This document shows, piece by piece, positions 24,929 to 33,193 of a stretch of 54,451 nucleotides of DNA (the first letter of the stretch is position 1; the number at the start of each line of letters is the position of its first letter). The translations under genes and the position numbers were made by a program. Origin of the DNA: Elusimicrobiota bacterium (GTDB lineage Bacteria > Elusimicrobiota > UBA8919); contig JAFGLF010000050.1 of NCBI GenBank assembly GCA_016928195.1, forward strand, positions 1 through 54,451, given 5' to 3'. The notes beneath the pieces are model-generated. The model ran no database searches and had not been told where the DNA came from. It worked only from the letters and a program-made list of their open reading frames with translations.

Positions 24929-26977
24929 ATGATTAAAAAAATAAAATTTTTATCTATTCAAACATTCATATTGTTATTATTAATATCTAAAGGAATAACG
25001 TCAGACATCGAGAAAAAACTATATTCTCCAGACCGCAAGATAAATATTATTTTTAAGTTAAGAAACGGCATCCCGTTTTACAGTGTTTTTTATGAGGATA
25101 AGGCGGTTATACAGCCTTCGTTGTTAGGATTCCGTTTTAAAGATGCCAGACCTATGAGAAACAATTTTCTTCTTCTTGATGCTGCACAATCAAGTTTTGA
25201 TGAAACATGGAAACCGGTCTGGGGAACGGTAGACAAAATTAGGAACAATTATAATCAACTGTATGTTAAACTTAAAGAAGAAGGTTACCCTCAGCGTGAA
25301 ATGCATCTGGTATTCAGGGCTTATAACGACGGCATAGCTTTTCGCTATATTCTTCCCGAACAGACGGACCTTAAAAATTTTGCGATTATTTCCGAAGAAA
25401 CCTATTTCCGTTTCAGCGGTGATCATACCGCATGGTGGATTCCCAATGATTATGATAGTTATGAACATATTTATAATGAAACTCCTCTCAGTCAGGTTAA
25501 AGCGGCAAATACACCAATAACGATGAAAACAAAAGACGGATTATATCTAAGTATTCATGAGGCTAATTTAACGGATTATGCGGGCATGACCCTTGAGCCG
25601 GTGAGAGGAGAAAACAGGTTTAAAGCTGTTTTGGTTCCATGGCCCGACGGAACAAAGGTAAAAGGCTCGACGCCTCTTAAAACGCCATGGAGGACAATAC
25701 AGATATCAACCAGACCCGGCGGTCTTATAGAGTCGCGTCTTATACTCAATCTAAATGAACCCTGTGTAATAAAAGATACCTCTTGGATTAAACCGGTAAA
25801 ATATGTGGGCATCTGGTGGGGAATGCATATAGGTAAATATTCATGGGCTAAAGACCATAAACACGGAGCAACTACAGGCAATACAAAAATGTATATTGAT
25901 TTTGCAAGTAAACATGGTATACCTGCCGTACTTGTTGAAGGATGGAATCTCGGCTGGGAACGCTGGGGGGCAACAGGGGCTTATAATTTTGTAAAGGCAT
26001 ATTCAGATTTTAACCTTAAAGAGGTTGTAGATTACGGGAAGAAAAAAGGTGTCTTTATTATCGGTCATCATGAAACAGGCGGCGATGTTCCGACATATGA
26101 TAAACAACTGGAAGAAGCATTTTTATTATATCATAACGTAGGTGTTCCGGCTGTCAAGACCGGTTATGCCGGAAAAATCAGACCGGAAGGTTATCACCAC
26201 CACGGTCAGTGGATGGTAAACCATTACCGTAAAGTAGTAGAGACAGCTGCAAAATACCGTATTATGATAGATGCACACGAACCGATAAAAGACACAGGAA
26301 TATCACGTACTTATCCTAATATGATGACCAGGGAAGGCGTACGCGGAACTGAATATAATGCATGGAGCGACGGCAATCCGCCGTCACATGTAACAATACT
26401 GCCGTTTACCAGAATGCTTGCAGGACCGTTAGATTATACACCGGGTATTTTCGATTTGAGATTTGACAGGTATAAACAAAAAGAACGAATCCGCTCCACA
26501 CTTGCAAATCAGTTAGCATTATATGTGGTACTTTTCAGCCCTTTACAGATGGCAGCGGACCTGCCGGAAAATTATGAAAAACATCTTGATGCCTTTGAGT
26601 TTATTAAAGAAGTACCCTGCAACTGGGATGAAACCAGAGTCATTGATGCAAGCATAGGAGATTTTGTTGCCATAGCGAGAAGAAAAGGGAAAAACTGGTA
26701 TATCGGCAGTGTAACAAACGAGGGAGCACGCAAACTTGAGATACCGTTGTCATTTTTAAGTACCGGTAAAAAATATGCAGCACATTTTTATTCTGATTCC
26801 CCGAATGCCGATTATAATACAAATCCTACTGCTTATAAGATAAGCAGGTTCATAGTTGATAAAGATGATACTATAATTGCATCTCTTGCCAGCGGTGGCG
26901 GCCAGGCGGTAAGTATAAAACCTGCAACGCAGGATGATATAAAAAAATTGCGTGTTTATCGTACAGCAAAGAAATAA
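24929..26977 (+). CDS. GH97 family alpha-glucosidase-like enzyme
   Basis: A 682-residue secreted enzyme with a signal peptide (about 1-25), an N-terminal beta-sandwich, a TIM-barrel (about 290-560) and a C-terminal beta domain, as in SusB. GH97 hydrolyses alpha-glucosidic or alpha-galactosidic bonds. Visible are IWWGMHIGKYSW, VEGWNLGWE, a HHETGGD segment with the Glu equivalent to a SusB base, DAHEPIKDTG and TREGVRGTEYNAW. The position that carries the Asp nucleophile in retaining members reads VKTGYAG, so the inverting alpha-glucosidase type is favoured. It heads the glycan-degrading cluster. Confidence 0.9.
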   Translation: MIKKIKFLSIQTFILLLLISKGITSDIEKKLYSPDRKINIIFKLRNGIPFYSVFYEDKAVIQPSLLGFRFKDARPMRNNFLLLDAAQSSFDETWKPVWGTVDKIRNNYNQLYVKLKEEGYPQREMHLVFRAYNDGIAFRYILPEQTDLKNFAIISEETYFRFSGDHTAWWIPNDYDSYEHIYNETPLSQVKAANTPITMKTKDGLYLSIHEANLTDYAGMTLEPVRGENRFKAVLVPWPDGTKVKGSTPLKTPWRTIQISTRPGGLIESRLILNLNEPCVIKDTSWIKPVKYVGIWWGMHIGKYSWAKDHKHGATTGNTKMYIDFASKHGIPAVLVEGWNLGWERWGATGAYNFVKAYSDFNLKEVVDYGKKKGVFIIGHHETGGDVPTYDKQLEEAFLLYHNVGVPAVKTGYAGKIRPEGYHHHGQWMVNHYRKVVETAAKYRIMIDAHEPIKDTGISRTYPNMMTREGVRGTEYNAWSDGNPPSHVTILPFTRMLAGPLDYTPGIFDLRFDRYKQKERIRSTLANQLALYVVLFSPLQMAADLPENYEKHLDAFEFIKEVPCNWDETRVIDASIGDFVAIARRKGKNWYIGSVTNEGARKLEIPLSFLSTGKKYAAHFYSDSPNADYNTNPTAYKISRFIVDKDDTIIASLASGGGQAVSIKPATQDDIKKLRVYRTAKK

Positions 26978-27002
26978 TTAATTTAGTGGCCAAAAGTAAT
27001 TT

Positions 27003-27224
27003 ATGAATCAGAAAGGATTTGGCTTTTTAGAGCTGCTTATAACAGCAATTCTTCTTATAATTTTGTCTTGTTATATAGCGAGGATTCAAAAATCTAATAA
27101 AAATAAACCGGAAGATTCTGATGAAAAAATAATAGATGCCACTGAAAAAATGGCTCAGGAAGTTGATAAACGTATAGAATATAAAGAAAATATTATTGAA
27201 AAAATGGAGGGATGTGATGAGTAA
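27003..27224 (+). CDS. Mini prepilin-like protein
   Basis: A 73-residue protein with a type IV prepilin N-terminus: short basic leader MNQKG, cleavage point G/F, Glu at +5 (KGFGFLELLITAILL) and a hydrophobic helix to about residue 25. The rest is a charged helix (SNKNKPEDSDEK...KENIIEKMEG) with no globular domain. It would be processed by a prepilin peptidase, none of which is in the window. It overlaps the next enzyme gene by 8 bases and lies 25 bases after GH97, so it is an operon member. Its role as a pseudopilin or anchor is an inference. Confidence 0.75.
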   Translation: MNQKGFGFLELLITAILLIILSCYIARIQKSNKNKPEDSDEKIIDATEKMAQEVDKRIEYKENIIEKMEGCDE

Positions 27225-30200
27225 AAAAATATTTTGTCTGATTATTCTTGTCAGTATTTTTATTTTGTTTGCCGTACCGGGTATCCAATTTGCCGCAGGG
27301 TGGGAGGCCACTGCATCATCTGACGAGGGCGAATTTCCCGCTGGTGCTGCTATTGACGGGGATATGCAGACACGCTGGAGCAGTAAATTTAATGATGGAG
27401 AATGGTGGCAGGTGGACTTCGGAAAGCCGAAAGAAATAAAGAAAGTAATTATACACTGGGAAGCAGCTTATACAAGGGAATATTCTGTTCTTATATCTAA
27501 CGACGGCAAAAAATGGGAGGAGGTTTACGCCACCTCGTCCGGCAAGGGCGGAATGGAGACAATAGATATAGAACCTGTAAAAACAAGGTTTCTTAAATTA
27601 GACCTTAAAAAACGGGCTACCGATTGGGGCAACTCCTTTTTTGAAATACAGTTCAATGAGGTCTCCGTCAAAGGTGAAGGGATGCTCGCGACCTCCTCTT
27701 CGGGCGACGCCGATTACTCTCCTGATAAGGCTCTTGACGGCAACTTCGGTACACGCTGGAGCAGTAACTTTACGGATGATGAGTGGTGGCAGGTGGAATT
27801 CGGAGAGCCTAAAAAGCTGTGCGGTGTGGTACTGCATTGGGAAACTGCTTTCGGTGAAAAATATAACATCAAAGTACAGGGCACTGACGGCAAGTGGACC
27901 AAGGTTTATGAGACAATGGAAGGCAACGGCCAGAGGGACATCATATATTTCAAACCTATGAAGGTCAAAAAATTAAAACTTCAGGGCATACAGCGGGGTA
28001 CAGGCTGGGGTTTTTCATTATGGGAAGTAGATCTGCTTGGCGGTAACAACCCGCCAGAATTAAAGGCAACCAATACACTTGACAAAAGTAAGCCGTCAAT
28101 GGCGATGGACGGTTTCCATGAGACCGCATGGCAGAGCGGGCCCGTAAAAACGGCAGTCTTGACTATAGAACTTCCGAAAACATGGGATTTGGGCGGTATT
28201 ATGCTCACATGGGGAAATGATTACGCATCTTCATATACAGTAGAGTTTTCCAACGACGGAGATATCTGGAAAGTGGTAAAGACAATTGATGACGGCAATG
28301 GCAAGATTGACGAATTGTATTTTGATCCGGCAAAAACAAAATTAATACGGATAAACTGCCAAGAAAGTTCCACGGGGAAAGGGTTCAGTATTAAAGAACT
28401 GGAACTCAGAGGTGCTGAGGAAAAAGCAACTCCCATTAAAATATATCAGGCAGCAGCAAAGGATGCGCGTGAAGGATTTTATCCTATGTGGCTCAGGCGC
28501 GTTCAGGAATTCTGGACCGTAATAGGCGGAGTGGGCGACGAAGTAGAAGCCCTTTTTGGAGAAACAGGCGCAATAGAGCCGTACAAAGGCGGGTACACCG
28601 TACTGCCTTATATATTTGAAGGTAAAAAAGTTATAACCTATGCAGACTGCAAACTTGACCAGGACCTTGTTGACGATATTCTCCCTATACCAAGTGTTGT
28701 ATGGAAGAAGGATGACTGGAAACTCAGAATGACCGCAGTTGGCGAAAGCCCAGGCAAACCCAACAAGACAGTCATAAGATACAGATTCACAAATAACGGG
28801 AAAGAGGAATTCAACGGTCAACTTGCCCTTGCGGTTTTCCCTGTGAATTTAAATCCTGCATGGCAGCACGGCGGTCTTGCACCAATAAACGACATTGCAT
28901 TCAAGAAAGGAACCGGTCAAGGTATTGTAGATATACACGGCGGCGAGGCGATAAAGACCGTTCCTGCTCCTATATCGGCGGGTGCTACAGACATAAAAGG
29001 CGGGGATGTTGTAAAGTATATTAAAAAAGCGGAGGTACCTGGATCAAATTCTGCACATGACGGCGAAGGGCTTGCCTCGGGTGCCATGCTTTTTGATTTG
29101 AAAGTCCCGCCAGGAGATAGCAAGGATATAGTTGTATTTTACCTTCATTACGGCGGAATAGCTGTTCCCGGAGAAGCTGTAACCGATCCCGGAAAATATT
29201 TCGATAAAGTTCTGGGTAATTCAAAGAAGTTCTGGACCGATCTTCTGGAGCGTTTTGAAATAACGATTCCTAAATCCGATATGAAAATGATAAATATGAT
29301 GAAAACAAATATTGCATATATTCTTATAAACAAAGATGGTCCGTGGACCAAGCCGGGTTCGAGAAACTACTGCCACTCGTGGGTAAGAGACGGTGCAATG
29401 ACCAGTGTTACGCTTCTTAGGGTTGGTCTTTTAAAAGAAGTTGAAGAATGGATAAATGCGGTTTCGAAACACATTCCTGACACAGGCATGGTACCATACA
29501 TATTTTTTGAAGGAGGAAACCCTGTGGGATTCAACTATTTTGACCACAGCGGAGAAGGTAAAGAGTTTGACAGCCAGGGACAGTTCACATTCGCTGTACG
29601 GCAGTATTACGATTATACGAATGATAAATCGTTTCTTAATAAACATTACGACAAAGCCATAAATGCAGTCAGATTCATACATGAACTGAGGAAACAGAGA
29701 TTAACAGCAGAGTACAAAAACGATTACGAAAAACAGCCGTACTACGGCATACTTCCTCTATCAAACAGCCATGAGGGTTACTACCCTGCAAAACACAGCT
29801 ACTGGGATGATTTCTGGGCTCTGCGCGGTTTCAAAGATGCTATACATCTTGCAAAAATAAAAGGAAATAAACCGGACCAGAAATGGCTGGAAGAGACGCT
29901 TCTGGATTTCAGGAAGGACGTAATTAACTCAATAAAAATGGTTATAGAAAGGAATAAACTCAATAACATACCGGGCTGTGTGGAAAAAGCAGACTGCGAC
30001 CCTACCTCTACTGCAATTGCCATTATGATGGCAGCAGAGACCCAATACCTTCCGCAGAAAGAACTCAAAGCGATGTTCGACAGTTATTACAAAGAGTTTG
30101 TGGATGCAATACCTCCGGGTAAAGAGCGGACATTTACACCATACGAAGTACGTAATGCAGATGCTTTTGTCAGAATGGGTTACAGGGAACGGGCGCTTAC

Positions 30201-30660
30201 AATGATGAGATACTTCCTTAATGATTCTGTGCGTCCCTACGGCTGGAACCATATGGCAGAGGTTGTCCATGCACGTGACCGTGCACCGAGTTACATAGGC
30301 GATATGCCGCATACGTGGGTGGGCTCAGGTTATATAAACGCTGTAAGGTCAATATTTTTATATGAAGAAGGGGATAAGTTAGTGCTTGCGGCAGGTGTTG
30401 ACCCGAGATGGTTCAAAACAGGTATTACAGTCAGTGGTCTTCCTACGATATACGGAAAAGTTAACTACACAATAAAGGAAAAGGATAAAATTGTTACAAT
30501 GGATATAAAGGGAAACCTTAAACCGCCGGGCGGATTCGAGGTTCCTCTGCCGGAAAAGTTTAAAAATGCAAAAGTTACAATAAACGGCAAAAAAGCTGAA
30601 GTTAAAGACGGTACTGTAATTTTTTCCCGTCTGCCTGCAGTAATAAAAGTAACACCATAA
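27217..30660 (+). CDS. Triple-discoidin (alpha/alpha)6 glycosidase
   Basis: A 1147-residue secreted protein starting at ATG 27217 after TGGAGGG. Signal peptide (about 1-27); three F5/8 type C (discoidin) domains at about 29-150, 155-275 and 280-400, with TRWSSxF and EWWQVxF repeated in the first two; then a beta-sandwich and an (alpha/alpha)6 barrel (from about 690). Barrel features are SWVRDGAMTS near 720 and YWDDFWALRGFKDA near 862, as in GH15/GH63/GH78-like enzymes. The exact GH family is not settled. The discoidins likely bind galactose-type or other glycans. Two discoidins are close at DNA level, indicating a recent duplication. Confidence 0.88.
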   Translation: MSKKIFCLIILVSIFILFAVPGIQFAAGWEATASSDEGEFPAGAAIDGDMQTRWSSKFNDGEWWQVDFGKPKEIKKVIIHWEAAYTREYSVLISNDGKKWEEVYATSSGKGGMETIDIEPVKTRFLKLDLKKRATDWGNSFFEIQFNEVSVKGEGMLATSSSGDADYSPDKALDGNFGTRWSSNFTDDEWWQVEFGEPKKLCGVVLHWETAFGEKYNIKVQGTDGKWTKVYETMEGNGQRDIIYFKPMKVKKLKLQGIQRGTGWGFSLWEVDLLGGNNPPELKATNTLDKSKPSMAMDGFHETAWQSGPVKTAVLTIELPKTWDLGGIMLTWGNDYASSYTVEFSNDGDIWKVVKTIDDGNGKIDELYFDPAKTKLIRINCQESSTGKGFSIKELELRGAEEKATPIKIYQAAAKDAREGFYPMWLRRVQEFWTVIGGVGDEVEALFGETGAIEPYKGGYTVLPYIFEGKKVITYADCKLDQDLVDDILPIPSVVWKKDDWKLRMTAVGESPGKPNKTVIRYRFTNNGKEEFNGQLALAVFPVNLNPAWQHGGLAPINDIAFKKGTGQGIVDIHGGEAIKTVPAPISAGATDIKGGDVVKYIKKAEVPGSNSAHDGEGLASGAMLFDLKVPPGDSKDIVVFYLHYGGIAVPGEAVTDPGKYFDKVLGNSKKFWTDLLERFEITIPKSDMKMINMMKTNIAYILINKDGPWTKPGSRNYCHSWVRDGAMTSVTLLRVGLLKEVEEWINAVSKHIPDTGMVPYIFFEGGNPVGFNYFDHSGEGKEFDSQGQFTFAVRQYYDYTNDKSFLNKHYDKAINAVRFIHELRKQRLTAEYKNDYEKQPYYGILPLSNSHEGYYPAKHSYWDDFWALRGFKDAIHLAKIKGNKPDQKWLEETLLDFRKDVINSIKMVIERNKLNNIPGCVEKADCDPTSTAIAIMMAAETQYLPQKELKAMFDSYYKEFVDAIPPGKERTFTPYEVRNADAFVRMGYRERALTMMRYFLNDSVRPYGWNHMAEVVHARDRAPSYIGDMPHTWVGSGYINAVRSIFLYEEGDKLVLAAGVDPRWFKTGITVSGLPTIYGKVNYTIKEKDKIVTMDIKGNLKPPGGFEVPLPEKFKNAKVTINGKKAEVKDGTVIFSRLPAVIKVTP

Positions 30661-30696
30661 AATAAATATTCGTTTAAAATCAAAAAGGATGGGGAA

Positions 30697-30987
30697 ATGA
30701 CTGAAGATAAATGGTTTAGAATTATCAATGATAAAATGGAAGATATTCCTGCTCGTGTTAAAAAAATGAAATCCAAGTACTGGAAAATAAACAGTGTTTT
30801 CATTGGATTAATTATTTTAGGTACGATAATCACTGGAAATTGTCAAGATACCATTAGCTGTTTTTTGGCGATTGTTTTGGCGGTCACAGGTATCGCCGGA
30901 ATCATGGCTGTCGCTACTATGTGCCACTCACAGCTCTGTCTTTATCGAACCATTATGGAAATACGTAAACAAGAAGATAAAAAATAA
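30697..30987 (+). CDS. Small two-helix membrane protein
   Basis: A 96-residue protein with a soluble charged N-terminus (about 1-27), two predicted helices (INSVFIGLIILGTIITGN and ISCFLAIVLAVTGIAGIMAV), Cys residues in the loop and at the end of the second helix, and a charged C-terminus. No family is recognised. It lies 36 bases after the triple-discoidin gene and starts at ATG after AAAGGATGGGG. Confidence 0.6.
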   Translation: MTEDKWFRIINDKMEDIPARVKKMKSKYWKINSVFIGLIILGTIITGNCQDTISCFLAIVLAVTGIAGIMAVATMCHSQLCLYRTIMEIRKQEDKK

Positions 30988-31005
30988 AACGAATGGTGTT
31001 GAAAT

Positions 31006-31692
31006 ATGGAAGATAAGGATTATTACACTATACTTGGTGTTGGGAAAAATGCTTCCCATGAAGAAATAAAAACCGCATATAAAAAACTTGCATTACAGTA
31101 TCATCCCGACAGATGTCCGGAAGAGAAGAAAAAAGAATGTGAAGAAAAATTTAAGGAAATCGCTGCAGCATACTATGTTTTGGGTGACCCCCAGAGAAAA
31201 AAAGAATATGATGATTACAGACACGGTACCTATGTGTTCAGGAGCGGACATGGTTCCGGGGATTTTGCTTCCCAGTCAGGTTTTGATTTTAATGATTTAA
31301 TGAGGCATTTCAGGGTTGCCGGTGCAGGTAAAAGACATCAAAAAGGTGGATATGACAGATATGTTTTTTTTGACGATTTGGCAGATATATTCGGAAACAT
31401 GAGAGGCTCTGTACATGCTAATTCGGACGGAGTATATACCGTTTATAGTTCTTCCGATATGGACGGTCTTCAAAAAATAGATACTGATTATAATGTTAAA
31501 CTGAATATACCAAGGGACATTGCCGAGCATGGCGGAGAGGTTAAATTTAAACTGAGCGACAATAGAACGATAACGCTCAGGATTAACCCTGGGACAAAAA
31601 ATGGGCAGAAGTTGAGGCTTAAGGGTCTAGGCAGTATGTGTCATACATGTGATCATAAGGGGGACCTTATAGTTACAGTAATTTATTCATAA
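31006..31692 (+). CDS. DnaJ-type co-chaperone, CbpA-like
   Basis: A 228-residue J-domain protein. The J domain (about 1-72) contains [12 protein letters not shown] and HPD in [11 protein letters not shown], so it should stimulate a DnaK. A Gly/Phe/Ser linker follows, and the C-terminus has one DnaJ C-terminal substrate-binding fold ([14 protein letters not shown]..., [18 protein letters not shown]). There is no zinc-finger domain, and the second C-terminal domain is lacking, unlike full DnaJ or CbpA. Its place among secretion and glycosidase genes is unusual. Confidence 0.85.
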   Translation: MEDKDYYTILGVGKNASHEEIKTAYKKLALQYHPDRCPEEKKKECEEKFKEIAAAYYVLGDPQRKKEYDDYRHGTYVFRSGHGSGDFASQSGFDFNDLMRHFRVAGAGKRHQKGGYDRYVFFDDLADIFGNMRGSVHANSDGVYTVYSSSDMDGLQKIDTDYNVKLNIPRDIAEHGGEVKFKLSDNRTITLRINPGTKNGQKLRLKGLGSMCHTCDHKGDLIVTVIYS

Positions 31693-31705
31693 ATGGAGGT
31701 ATTGT

Positions 31706-32230
31706 ATGAAAAAGTTTTATATATATGTTATGTTTTTATTAGTCGTTTTTTTGTCAGGATGCAGTGGTATTAAATGGGCGGGTTCTCTTAGCCAAGCTCA
31801 AATGAATCCAGAGCTGTTCTCAATAAGGGAGATATCCAATGACAAACCGGAATTATGGAAACGGTATTTCGGTAAATATGAGATTCGGTTATCGGTAGAA
31901 CCTGAGTCGCCTACTGCTACGGAAAAAGTAGTAATAGACGTCATTGTAAGGGATATTTCCCAGGATCCTCCTGTACCTGTCAAGGGTGCTGAAATATCCT
32001 GCGGAGCAAGGATGCCTAATATTCCGGGGTATATACACACTCTTTCCAAAAAATTCTGTTATCTTACCGAGGTAAATCCCGGCCTTTGCAGGCTGGAGCC
32101 GATAGTTTTCGGTATGGGGGGAGAATGGGATTTGGTTATAAAGACCGAAATTACGGAAGGGGAAACTTTTTCCGCTGTATTCCCAATAGTAGTAAAAGGT
32201 CCTCCTTATCCGCCTAATCGGCTTCCATAA
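31706..32230 (+). CDS. YtkA-like lipoprotein
   Basis: A 174-residue secreted lipoprotein: a signal peptide with lipobox SGC (Cys about 19) and a mature Ig-like domain resembling YtkA/FixH-type beta-sandwiches (VIDVIVRD, GAEISCGARMPNIPG, VFGMGGEWDLVIKTEI). Such domains often occur in copper- or envelope-related proteins. Two Cys in the fold could form a disulfide. It follows the J-domain gene by 14 bases after GGAGG and is probably co-transcribed. No function is assigned. Confidence 0.7.
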   Translation: MKKFYIYVMFLLVVFLSGCSGIKWAGSLSQAQMNPELFSIREISNDKPELWKRYFGKYEIRLSVEPESPTATEKVVIDVIVRDISQDPPVPVKGAEISCGARMPNIPGYIHTLSKKFCYLTEVNPGLCRLEPIVFGMGGEWDLVIKTEITEGETFSAVFPIVVKGPPYPPNRLP

Positions 32231-32277
32231 AACGGAATGTCTGTATAACTACGGCCCGCTTAAAGTAGGTTTTGTTT

Positions 32278-32751
32278 ATGGAAATGGAAAAAAATAAAAA
32301 AATATATTCTTGGTTAATAAAAACTTTCTGGGCATTGATGGTGGGGGGGCTTGTAGTAGCGTTTGAAATTTTTGTCCCTGTATCCAGAAAAATATTTGTT
32401 GGTTCAGAAATTTTTTTATTACCAATAGTTGTTTTTTCTTTATTAGGTATAGCACTGATTGTTTTAACTATAAAGGCAAAAGTAACAGGAAAAATTAAGA
32501 AGTTTTTAATGCTGACAGGTATATCTTCTACCGGTTTTTTTGTTTTTATATTTCTTCATAATGCTTTTTACGGTTTGGGTATTATAACCAAACATATCAA
32601 TATATTAAACCGCTTGATGGAAGGACTCAGTGCGGTTTCTTTTATTATTGCACTTTTTGGTTGTCCTATAGGTTTTATAATCGGAGTATGCGGCAGTATA
32701 ATACTGGGGAAAGACCTCTTATGGAAAGAGAAAAAGAGAGAAATTGATTGA
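32278..32751 (+). CDS. Four-helix membrane protein, unknown
   Basis: A 157-residue protein with four predicted membrane helices (about 18-35, 42-61, 71-89, 115-140). A basic stretch lies between helices, and the C-terminus is charged (KEKKREID). No recognisable domain. I use ATG 32278 after AGTAGG; an alternative ATG lies two codons later. Its stop touches the next gene (PilZ), so the two probably work together. Confidence 0.6.
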   Translation: MEMEKNKKIYSWLIKTFWALMVGGLVVAFEIFVPVSRKIFVGSEIFLLPIVVFSLLGIALIVLTIKAKVTGKIKKFLMLTGISSTGFFVFIFLHNAFYGLGIITKHINILNRLMEGLSAVSFIIALFGCPIGFIIGVCGSIILGKDLLWKEKKREID

Positions 32752-32753
32752 AA

Positions 32754-33176
32754 ATGAATATAATTGATAAATTTTTAGATTTTTTCACTATACAATTAGA
32801 CAGAATGATAAATATTGTGACATCCATTTTGGAGTATTTTGCTGGAAAAAATATCGGACCTCACAGGAATATAAGCAGAGTAAAGACAGCTATTGTTGTA
32901 AAAGTAGCCAGACAGGCCAATAAATATGACCCGGTTGCCTATGTTAAAGCGGCATTATTAAATATCTCAAAAACAGGATTCTGTATTGAGGCGCCACAGG
33001 AATTCGTGATTGGAGATACTCTTGTTGTAAATATCTCTCTGCCATCAGGACAACAATATGGTATTAACGGGAAAGTGGTTTGGGTAAAAGACCAGACATG
33101 CACATATTTATTGGGAATATCCGTAACTGATAATTCCGATGAATTAAATCATCTATTAAAATATTTTAATTTTTAA
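32754..33176 (+). CDS. PilZ-domain protein
   Basis: A 140-residue protein with an N-terminal amphipathic helical segment and a C-terminal PilZ domain (about 45-140): alpha-beta strand AALLNISKTGFCIEA, then DTLVVNISLP and GKVVWVKDQ...LLGISVTD. PilZ proteins bind c-di-GMP, but the classical RxxxR and [D/N]xSxxG motifs are only partly clear (NISKTG fits the second; no convincing first). It is preceded by a membrane protein at 2 bases. It could link the GGDEF and HD-GYP genes of the window to the cluster. Confidence 0.75.
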   Translation: MNIIDKFLDFFTIQLDRMINIVTSILEYFAGKNIGPHRNISRVKTAIVVKVARQANKYDPVAYVKAALLNISKTGFCIEAPQEFVIGDTLVVNISLPSGQQYGINGKVVWVKDQTCTYLLGISVTDNSDELNHLLKYFNF

Positions 33177-33193
33177 TAAAAAGGAGTATTAAT

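Noticed and set aside
31006..31692. Full-length DnaJ
   Set aside because: No zinc-finger CxxCxGxG repeats and only one C-terminal domain; a CbpA-like short form is more likely.
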